DNA of 32,654 bases. Origin: Planctomycetaceae bacterium UBA4732. Lineage in GTDB: Bacteria; Planctomycetota; Planctomycetia; Gemmatales; Gemmataceae. Where the stretch lies: contig DHJA01000298.1 of the NCBI GenBank assembly GCA_002404095.1, positions 1,436 to 34,089 of the forward strand, read 5' to 3'. The position numbers were made by a program, and so were the translations under genes. The first letter of the stretch is position 1; the number at the start of each line of letters is the position of its first letter. A model generated the notes under the pieces. That model had not been told where the DNA came from. It saw nothing but the letters and a program-made list of their open reading frames with translations, and searched no databases. Shown in pieces: positions 26,721 to 32,654 of this stretch.

Positions 26721-27470
26721 TCATCGCTGGACAGCCGTGGTTTCAGGAATGCCTGCCTTGAACCGATCAAACTCAGGCGGCAAGCACTCCAAGAAGCTCT
26801 CGGTGGTGACAGCATATAAATCCCATGTGACATCGAGTTGGTTCAAGATGGTGGCCAGTCGCCGCGGCCCACCGGGGCCCTTGGATCGGGCTCTTTGCTT
26901 TGGTTCCCGAGTTTTCGGATCGATGTACAAGTAGGTGATGGCCTGAAGAAGGGCTTTATTCGTCACGGTTTCCTGTCGAGCCGCGAGCTGGTTCACAAAC
27001 TCGCTCAGGAAATGAAGCGGTCCGTGCAGCAAGGCCAGCGCCCGATCCGGGTTGTCGCGGTGCGCCCGAACGATCAAGTATGGGCCGGCCAGGAGATGCT
27101 TATAGTATCGTCGCCCCTTTCGCGGTTCGAGAATGTACCGGGTTTGTTCGCCGGGGTCCCGCCGCCCTCGCTTGTCTGCGGGACACAGTTCGTCAAAGTA
27201 GAACAGTGCCAACCACCCCCAAAGGCCGATGTCGCGCTCGACGTCGCGCAGGCCGGAGTCGGACAGCTTGCCGTCGAGATACCGCGCAGCCTCCAGTCGG
27301 CTACCGAACGTGCGCGGTTCGATCTCGATCGCCACGCCCACGTCTTGGGATGTATCAGGGTGGGTCAGAATATCCACGGGAGCGCCCTGAGCCATTTCCG
27401 TCTTCAGGGAGTCGAGAAATCCAGCCAGCCGTTCCATGCCGACCGCGTTGAGCCGACGGAGAAGTGTCAT
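26721..27470 (-). CDS. Uncharacterised protein D of the GHKL operon
   Basis: The start is the ATG at 27470, overlapping the stop of the preceding gene (ATGA) and behind GAGGAAAAC. The 249-residue protein has blocks LWGWLALFYFDELCP, YYKHLLAGPYLIVRAHRDN, LLHGPLHFLSEFVNQLAARQE and TILNQLDVTWDLYAV. These resemble an uncharacterised family that I believe is DUF6339 (low certainty) found near restriction-type gene clusters. No catalytic motif is evident. It is the last gene of the four-gene operon and is translationally coupled to gene C. Soluble, no signal peptide. Confidence 0.75.
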   Translation of the reverse strand: MTLLRRLNAVGMERLAGFLDSLKTEMAQGAPVDILTHPDTSQDVGVAIEIEPRTFGSRLEAARYLDGKLSDSGLRDVERDIGLWGWLALFYFDELCPADKRGRRDPGEQTRYILEPRKGRRYYKHLLAGPYLIVRAHRDNPDRALALLHGPLHFLSEFVNQLAARQETVTNKALLQAITYLYIDPKTREPKQRARSKGPGGPRRLATILNQLDVTWDLYAVTTESFLECLPPEFDRFKAGIPETTAVQR

Positions 27471-28228
27471 CGGTTTTCCTCCCTTTGCCAAAATGCGAAG
27501 AAGTTGCCGAACAGTCCCTGTTGCCGAGCGAACGAACCCACGGCAGACTCGATCCAGTCGTCGTAACGATCGCTGTCGCCGTCCTCGATCTCGCCAACGC
27601 CCGGAAGGGCCTCGGCGAACAGAAGCCAGCGTGTGCGCCAGTCCTCGTGGTCTTCCAGATCCGGGAACTCCTCGATTTTGAGGATCCGGGTGAGGATTTC
27701 GCGCATGGCCTGGGGGCAGACCAAGGTACGAAATAGCGGGTGCGCAGCGACGGCCTGCTTGTTAAGGTTCTTGTTCACGAGGAGCACGGGGTCGCCGCTG
27801 AAATCCACGCGGCACACCTCCTGGTCCAGGTCGGCGGACTGGACCGGTAGCAGCGGGGTACGATGCTCGTCCACGTCGTCGGGCCGGCGCACTGGAATCT
27901 TGTCTGCCTCAGCCAACATGACGCCATGGCGGTCGCCGGACGATGTGACCCGAACCCGGAACAGGATGCCGTCCGCGGAATCAAAATCAGTGAGACGGCG
28001 GTCCTGGGGAGGAACAATCGCACCAGCGCGCCCGAAGGGGAAGCGCATCCAGAGGGTCTGTCGGTAGGCCTCGACGAAAATCAATGCCTCGGCGGGCAGC
28101 TTGTAACCCCCCAGGCGCAGATCGACATCAAAGGTAGGCGGCCCCTGTGGCGGCTGGTAAACTATGACGCAGACATCGGAGCGATTGATGCGCGCCCGGC
28201 CCGTGTAGTTAAGCCTGCTGATCGCCAT
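27467..28228 (-). CDS. Uncharacterised protein C of the GHKL operon
   Basis: The 253-residue protein starts at the ATG at 28228 with a strong AGGAGG site, 20 bases inside the end of the GHKL ATPase gene, so the two are coupled. The N-terminal half is beta-rich (VCVIVYQPPQGPPTFDVDLR, then LPAEALIFVEAY), like a small barrel or C2-like fold. The C-terminal half is helical and acidic. No known family was recognised. Its tight overlap with both neighbours indicates a fixed stoichiometric partner of the ATPase. Confidence 0.75.
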   Translation of the reverse strand: MAISRLNYTGRARINRSDVCVIVYQPPQGPPTFDVDLRLGGYKLPAEALIFVEAYRQTLWMRFPFGRAGAIVPPQDRRLTDFDSADGILFRVRVTSSGDRHGVMLAEADKIPVRRPDDVDEHRTPLLPVQSADLDQEVCRVDFSGDPVLLVNKNLNKQAVAAHPLFRTLVCPQAMREILTRILKIEEFPDLEDHEDWRTRWLLFAEALPGVGEIEDGDSDRYDDWIESAVGSFARQQGLFGNFFAFWQREENR

Positions 28229-30140
28229 CCACTTCCTCCTTTCGGGCCAGGACTTTCACGAGGAGATCCCGGTTCACGTCGAAGCCGGTCACGCTCAGCC
28301 GGAAATCGGGCTGAAGCACTTTGACGAGCATGTGGTTCTCCGCCTGCTCAATCACCTCAACGCCGTGCTGATCGTCCCCGACGCGAATGGGAGCGCGATC
28401 CACCTGAAAATCGGCTGGGTGGTATTTCTTCAGAGCGTTGCCGTGGCGAACATCGTAGGCCATCTTCACGTCAAGCAGTTCTGGCACTCGCGCGTTCTGG
28501 TCGCCGCGCATAATGCGAAACCCGCCGACAATCCTCTGCACGCGCCAAGCTTTGGGCTTGGGCGCCGGCAGATAGGGGGGTTGTGGCGGCTGTGGCCCGG
28601 GCTGGTCGGGGCCGGGCCGCTTCTGGCGAGTCCTGACTGCACCGGGCGAGTCGGGCTCGGCCGGCAGCGAGAAGAGATCAATCAGGATCGCTGGGTCGGC
28701 TTCCTCCTCGGTCTCACTGACCAGCCGGACGATTTCGGCCACGCTGTTGCTGACGAACTCCAGGTTCGCCGGGCCGAAGACGTACTTGTCCTTGTAGTTT
28801 GAGCCCTCCTTTTGCCATTCCGTGTGGGAAATGTTCTCGGAGTCGCCCAGCAGCGTGGCCAGCGGTCTGTCCACGACTACCACCAGGGCGGAGATGCCGC
28901 GCGTGGTCTTGCCGCGGACGCCCGTGATGGTGATTCCTTCCCGAATATACAGGGGTCGGGGGCGCTCCTCGGTGCCGTCACGGACAAGGAACACGTCGAA
29001 AAACGACCACTTGGTTTCCTTGCCCTTCCCCTTCTCCCGCACGGGCATGGGAACGCGGACGGCGATCCGCTCCCCCGCATGAAGTTTCTGGCGGAACTGC
29101 CTGAGCATATCCGGAGGAACCAGATCTGCGCTCCATTTCGGTGCTTTCTGTGCGGGAGGTCGATTGAGAGTCGGGATCGGCTCCTTCACCACGTCCCGCG
29201 CCCAGACCGCCAGTTCCAGCAAGGGCAGCATGTCGGTTGCCAGGGTGCCGTTCAGCCGACGCACGGTTTCAACCAGGGTATCGGCCGTAAGCTGCTGCGG
29301 AGCGCCGTCCGGTCCCGTCACGGCAACTTGAAGGTCGCCCCCGAGGATGGGGTGGAAGTAGCCCTCGACGACTGCATGGAGCAAGTTTTCCGCTGTCAAC
29401 TCATCGGCCGCGTAGCAGGGGACCACCAGCGAGAGGCCTGGCTCGGCGCCACGCCGCAACCCGAAGACCTGGCAGAAACGTTCGATGGTGTCGGCGTCCT
29501 GAACCGGAAGCGTGAGCTGGTCGGCACCCTGGTCCCCGAAGTAACCGTCGGGAACATAACGGGTTCCTCCGATCTGGTGCGATTTCAGGATCGCTCTCCC
29601 CATGAGCAGCCGCCGCGCGTTAGAGGCGCGCACCGTCACGCCCCAGAAGGTGCTGATCCGGCTCGACCTGGGAAACACGGTCTTGCCGACGCCCCATCGG
29701 CCGCGGTCGGTTTCGCTCTTGTCCGAGTGGCCGTCGGCGCGAAAGAAGTTGAAAAACCCATTCTCGACTCCATCTTCTATGTGCCACTGCTCCGGGTCGC
29801 CCTCCAGACCGACCGTCCCAAAGTCCTCGAAGGTCAGAAACTGACAGGGATCCTGAGGCGATGGAACGTCGCGCAACCCGTTCGGTTTGGCTTCCAGGTG
29901 CGGCCAGGCGCCATCCAGAAATGGCTCCGCCGCCTTCGCGGCTGCCGCCCGTTCCGTGCCCGACACCCGGATTTCGACCCGCAACTGACCGTTGCGGGGC
30001 GCGTCCAGCGAGTTTTGAATGCCTTCCCGGACCAGGGCGGTGGCGCTGTTATTGATGGCCTCCGTCGCGAAGAACTCGCCCTGGATCGGCTCACGTGTCG
30101 TGTCGCCGGGCCGCAAGGTCATGAAATGCCAGCTGGGCAT
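28209..30140 (-). CDS. GHKL-fold ATPase (MutL/MORC/Hsp90-like), gene B
   Basis: The start is set at the ATG at 30140, behind AGGAG and 10 bases past the stop of gene A; the frame is open to 30209 inside gene A. The 643-residue protein has a Bergerat ATP-binding fold: N-box REGIQNSLDA (E39, N43, D46), G1-type FEDFGTVGLEG (D106-G108) and G2-type RGRWGVGKTVF (G147-K153). A transducer-like domain follows, with IREGITITGVRG and a conserved-looking Lys-rich GSNYKDKYVFGPANLEFV region. A Pro-rich linker (about 515-535) leads to a beta-rich C-terminal domain. It lacks histidine-kinase features. ATP-driven dimer closure on DNA or a partner is the expected mode, as in MutL and MORC. Confidence 0.85.
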   Translation of the reverse strand: MPSWHFMTLRPGDTTREPIQGEFFATEAINNSATALVREGIQNSLDAPRNGQLRVEIRVSGTERAAAAKAAEPFLDGAWPHLEAKPNGLRDVPSPQDPCQFLTFEDFGTVGLEGDPEQWHIEDGVENGFFNFFRADGHSDKSETDRGRWGVGKTVFPRSSRISTFWGVTVRASNARRLLMGRAILKSHQIGGTRYVPDGYFGDQGADQLTLPVQDADTIERFCQVFGLRRGAEPGLSLVVPCYAADELTAENLLHAVVEGYFHPILGGDLQVAVTGPDGAPQQLTADTLVETVRRLNGTLATDMLPLLELAVWARDVVKEPIPTLNRPPAQKAPKWSADLVPPDMLRQFRQKLHAGERIAVRVPMPVREKGKGKETKWSFFDVFLVRDGTEERPRPLYIREGITITGVRGKTTRGISALVVVVDRPLATLLGDSENISHTEWQKEGSNYKDKYVFGPANLEFVSNSVAEIVRLVSETEEEADPAILIDLFSLPAEPDSPGAVRTRQKRPGPDQPGPQPPQPPYLPAPKPKAWRVQRIVGGFRIMRGDQNARVPELLDVKMAYDVRHGNALKKYHPADFQVDRAPIRVGDDQHGVEVIEQAENHMLVKVLQPDFRLSVTGFDVNRDLLVKVLARKEEVDGDQQA

Positions 30141-30150
30141 TTGGGCGCTC

Positions 30151-31365
30151 CTATTCTGGGCGTTGCCGGTTTCCAACTCGTTCGTTACCAAGATGTCCGT
30201 TGTCGTCATTCATGGCGCTCTTGGTGCGCGACACCTTCAGGAACTCGTCGACCTTGTCCCCGAGTTCGTAAGTGACATGGCGTCCTTGCCACTGTCGTCG
30301 AAGTAGCCGCAGTTCAGCCAGGCGGGCGACTAGGCCGCTGATGTGCGTGAGGGCCATGCCCTGGGTCCATTCACGCGGGAACTTGCTCTGGACCGTCGTG
30401 GTCAGGTCAGAGGGCGTAGTCTTGCCTTCCTGGACGGCCGCCAGGATGATCTGCATGTCGTTGCGTTCGCTCGGCACCCCGGACAGCACCTGGCGCACGA
30501 GGAAGTCTGTTTCGTCGGCGCTCAAGGCCGTGGGCGTCTTCTTGTCCTTGGTGTCCAGCACTGGGCTTTCGGTCTGGGCGAAGGCCAGGCCCTGCTCGGT
30601 GAGTACGATCGCGGAATCCACGAACTTAGCCAGTCCATACTGGCAGATCGCGCCCGGATAGATTTCACCGCCCCTAGTGGACCGGGCCACGAATTGGCTC
30701 AAGAACCTGTCGCGGGAGGAGCTATTGCCGCGCCTCGGCAACCCGGTGGACAGCTGTTCGTCGCGCTTGCGGCTGGCCTCGTTGTCCCATTGCTCCAGCA
30801 GGGAGCCGACCGTAGCAGCGTCGTCGGCCATGCGGTCGCTGATGGCGCCGAGCTTGGGCCACTTGCCCTCGGCGGCAGAGAACGTGGCCAGCCAACGGCA
30901 GGCCAGCTTTATGGGAAAGAGCCGGTTGACCTGGCCGAAGACATGATCGCCGATGTCGCGATCAGCAGCAACCTTGCACGGCGCCGGGCTTCCTTCGCCC
31001 CGAACCGTCTTGGCAAGACGCATGAAGACGGCCTCGATATCCTGGGCCGCCACCGTTCGGGGCTCTGTTGTCGCGCGGGCTACCGGCTTGCCTGTCCGCT
31101 TCTGCGTGGTGGCTGTCGCCTTGGCGGCCGTCTCCTCAGACGTGGGCCTCTGATCGTGGACACCGTTGGTGGACTCAGCGTTGTCCCTGATTCCTCGGTG
31201 CCCGCGTTCGATGATTTCCGCCGGGGTCGCGCCGCGCTCTAGGGCTAGCTGGTTGAACGCGGCGATTTCGAGAAAACTTTCATAGGTCTGATACTGCCCC
31301 TTCTCAAGGAGATCCTTGATTGCAACGAAAAGCTTGTCGGAAAGGTTTATGGCAAGCAGTGGCAT
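30151..31365 (-). CDS. Putative DNA-binding protein A of the GHKL operon
   Basis: The 404-residue protein starts at the ATG at 31365 with a strong GAGGAGGT site. The N-terminus (MPLLAINLSDKLFVAIKDLL...YESFLEIAAFNQLA) looks like a ribbon-helix-helix segment. A Thr/Ala/Lys-rich disordered linker (about 65-105) follows, then a helical middle domain. The C-terminal part (about 285-385, SADETDFLVRQVL...ARLAELRLLRRQWQGRHVTYELGDKV) looks like a winged helix. It is the first gene of the operon and probably binds DNA as regulator or as the recognition subunit of the ATPase complex. No named family recognised. Confidence 0.75.
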   Translation of the reverse strand: MPLLAINLSDKLFVAIKDLLEKGQYQTYESFLEIAAFNQLALERGATPAEIIERGHRGIRDNAESTNGVHDQRPTSEETAAKATATTQKRTGKPVARATTEPRTVAAQDIEAVFMRLAKTVRGEGSPAPCKVAADRDIGDHVFGQVNRLFPIKLACRWLATFSAAEGKWPKLGAISDRMADDAATVGSLLEQWDNEASRKRDEQLSTGLPRRGNSSSRDRFLSQFVARSTRGGEIYPGAICQYGLAKFVDSAIVLTEQGLAFAQTESPVLDTKDKKTPTALSADETDFLVRQVLSGVPSERNDMQIILAAVQEGKTTPSDLTTTVQSKFPREWTQGMALTHISGLVARLAELRLLRRQWQGRHVTYELGDKVDEFLKVSRTKSAMNDDNGHLGNERVGNRQRPE

Positions 31366-31382
31366 TATGTACCTCCTCAGTC

Positions 31383-31410
31383 ATTTTGTCGCGTTTGGGA
31401 AAAAAGTCAA
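31383..31410 (-). promoter_or_regulatory. Possible promoter of the GHKL operon
   Basis: On the minus strand TTGACT (31410-31405) and CAAAAT (31388-31383) are 16 bases apart. This would start transcription about 10 bases before the first codon at 31365. Planctomycete promoter rules are poorly known, so this is a pattern match only. Confidence 0.35.
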
Positions 31411-31596
31411 GGTGCGCAAGACAGTTTTCTGGAAAATATCCGTTAGCGACTAAAATGAACCACGAAGCGCCCTTTTTGGTTCAGCCGTTGTCCTCGAACG
31501 GCTTAGGCAGACATCCAGCGTGACGTAAAATGATGACGGGCCGCGTAAAGAATGCTGGCCTTGCGGGTAGAATGCACCAGGCAAAGGAGGTGAACC

Positions 31597-31900
31597 ATCA
31601 ACCCTATCAAAGCCACCTGGATCAACGGCAGGATCTTGCCGGCGGAGCCAGTGGATTGGCCGGAGGGCACTTGAAGTGGTCGTGATGCCGGTGGCGACGC
31701 CCGGTAAAATTGGTTTGGACGAATCCGAATGGCGGGACGACGCCGAGGCGCTCGCGGACTGGGAGGCGTGGTTGCCAACCGTCGAACCGTTAGCCCTCAG
31801 CGACGACGAACGTGCGGCATTCGCGTCCTACCGCGAGGAGTTTCGCAAATACAATCTGGAAGCCGTGCGTCAACAGATGGCGTCGGGAGATAAGCCATAA
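31597..31900 (+). pseudogene. Decayed antitoxin gene (ATC start, frameshift)
   Basis: A textbook AAAGGAGGTG at 31583-31592 is followed by ATC, not ATG, at 31597. The reading INPIKATWINGRILPAEPV...DWPEGT then meets TGA at 31672. One base fewer near 31671 continues as EVVVMPVATPGKIGLDESEWRDD and on to the stop at 31898-31900. The joined product matches a small antitoxin type I know from planctomycetes and cyanobacteria. An intact 74-residue C-terminal frame from a GTG at 31676 remains open. Both the start change and the frameshift suggest decay. A +1 frameshift at ACT-TGA is an alternative. Confidence 0.7.
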
Positions 31901-31947
31901 TGCGGCGCTATCTACTCGATGGAAAGGGGGGGATTCATCATTGCTGA
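31900..31947 (+). pseudogene. Truncated PIN-toxin start
   Basis: An ATG overlaps the antitoxin stop (TAATG) and reads MRRYLLD, the usual beginning of a VapC-type toxin, but the next codons come from an inverted repeat (31923-31966) and the frame stops at 31947. The catalytic domain is lost. Confidence 0.6.
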
Positions 31948-31966
31948 ATGACGAATATCCCCTTTT
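31923..31966. repeat. Palindrome truncating the toxin remnant
   Basis: The arms AAAGGGGGGGATTCATCATT and AATGACGAATATCCCCTTTT pair with a few mismatches around a GCTG loop. It directly follows the seventh codon of the toxin remnant and contains G7. Confidence 0.75.
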
Positions 31967-32043
31967 GTCGCCCGCGTTTCCTTCCCGACAAGGACCAGGG
32001 AGGTAGAGCCGCGGCAGGCATTCTTCTCCGCACATCCGCCCAT

Positions 32044-32493
32044 TTAAGGCTTATCGAGACTTGACATTATCTGGATATACGGGCCTGAGGGCTGCATGGT
32101 TAATCTGTAGTCCAGCATCAGGCGCTTGTTGTCGGGGAATAGCGACTCCTTCCGTTGGATTAGCGTTTTAAGATGAACCCGCGCTTCCGCACGAACTTCC
32201 GGCGGCAATGTTGCGGTCGTGCTTTGGATGAGATCCTCCCGTGAGGCGCCCGAAGCGATGGCCGCGTTCCAAGCCACCATGCCCAGGAGTATCACCTTCC
32301 GGAGTTGTTCCTCATCAGGCCATACCTGGCTGTCGATCTCCATGAAGTCAATGAGTGCTGCCGACATGCTGACAAGCCCGCCGTGTGGAACGACCAATAC
32401 CTCGCCGCCAGTATGTCGTTGCATTCGAGCGATCTTCTCCCGCCGCGCCTTCCGCTTCTTTTGCTTCTGCCTGTCCTTCCTGCTCTGCGCCAT
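32044..32493 (-). CDS. Hypothetical protein with basic N-terminus
   Basis: The start is the ATG at 32493 behind AAGGAG; an in-frame start at 32520 precedes that site. The 149-residue product begins with a Lys/Arg-rich helix (SRKDRQKQKKRKARREKIAR) suited to nucleic-acid contact. A globular part follows, with a hydrophobic helix (LRKVILLGMVAWNAAIASG) and an amphipathic helical C-terminus. No family recognised and no signal peptide. It stands alone, 96 bases from the toxin remnant. Confidence 0.7.
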   Translation of the reverse strand: MAQSRKDRQKQKKRKARREKIARMQRHTGGEVLVVPHGGLVSMSAALIDFMEIDSQVWPDEEQLRKVILLGMVAWNAAIASGASREDLIQSTTATLPPEVRAEARVHLKTLIQRKESLFPDNKRLMLDYRLTMQPSGPYIQIMSSLDKP

Positions 32494-32633
32494 GTGTGCT
32501 TCTCCTTGACATTCAGGCATTTCGGCGCTGTCTCCAGGCCGCCGTCTTGCATGGGAGAAGTTATTTTATCACCTCTGTTAAGCGATGCCAGCCGTCCGAT
32601 ATTTTAGGACTGCATCGAGTAGGAGAACCATAC

Positions 32634-32654
32634 GAGCCGCGCACGTTAGTAAGC
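32634..32654. repeat. Partial copy of the 20220-type dispersed repeat
   Basis: GAGCCGCGCACGTTAGTAAG at the window end matches the unit at 20220-20278 except for the bases between GCACG and AGTAAG. It is cut by the window edge. Confidence 0.7.

Noticed and set aside
27080..30275. Long plus-strand open frames over the GHKL operon, including one of 487 codons at 28812-30275
   Set aside because: They are shadows of the minus-strand genes in GC-rich DNA; the minus strand has the motifs and strong ribosome binding sites.
31503..31778. Minus-strand open frame of 91 codons
   Set aside because: It is antisense to the decayed antitoxin, is Pro/Arg-rich and has no binding site; the plus-strand reading explains the DNA.

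Overview
The window looks like chromosomal DNA of a planctomycete, most likely a member of the Gemmataceae. It is GC-rich and carries hallmark gene types of that group: a PVC-type membrane-bound dehydrogenase with HEAT repeats and a C-terminal CxxCH haem domain, large secreted proteins with an N-terminal LExLExR motif, a Calx-beta/NHL surface protein, and many dispersed palindromic repeats. The assignment rests on protein style and recall, not on a marker gene. No rRNA, tRNA or CRISPR array was seen.

Left part (1-17,026). RNase PH (rph) lies downstream of the large dehydrogenase on the minus strand. Divergent from them is a secreted beta-solenoid-like protein whose start codon and body are in different frames, joined at a C8 tract. 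Then come a small secreted protein, a glycosyltransferase plus HEAT/beta-propeller pair, an M1 aminopeptidase carrying an in-frame palindromic insert, and a 1541-residue secreted VWA protein with a glycine-rich repeat.

Middle (17,027-25,251). A Wzm/Wzt-type polysaccharide ABC exporter is followed by mannose-6-phosphate isomerase, so sugar supply and glycan export are adjacent. Convergent to it is a Calx-beta/NHL/tectonin-like surface protein. Its leader and body are also split at a homopolymer, C10 on its coding strand, and again one extra C would join the frames. Next are a PIN-toxin/antitoxin pair lying between two copies of the 3' end of a Uma2 nuclease gene, the Uma2 gene itself, and ribF.

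Right part (25,252-32,654) is accessory DNA. A nested palindrome marks its left edge. A plus-strand pair (HEPN-like protein plus partner) faces a tightly overlapping four-gene minus-strand operon: a ribbon-helix-helix/winged-helix-like protein, a GHKL (MutL/MORC/Hsp90-type) ATPase, and two uncharacterised proteins of about 250 residues. This operon is the best candidate for an undescribed, possibly defence-related, system. To its right lie a decayed toxin-antitoxin pair and a small hypothetical gene.

Across the window at least eight long inverted repeats occur, mostly between genes. Four of them are pairs of small hairpins in inverted orientation, similar in layout to REPINs, with different stems but TCT/TCC-like loops. 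All statements about families are from recognition by eye; no searches were run.
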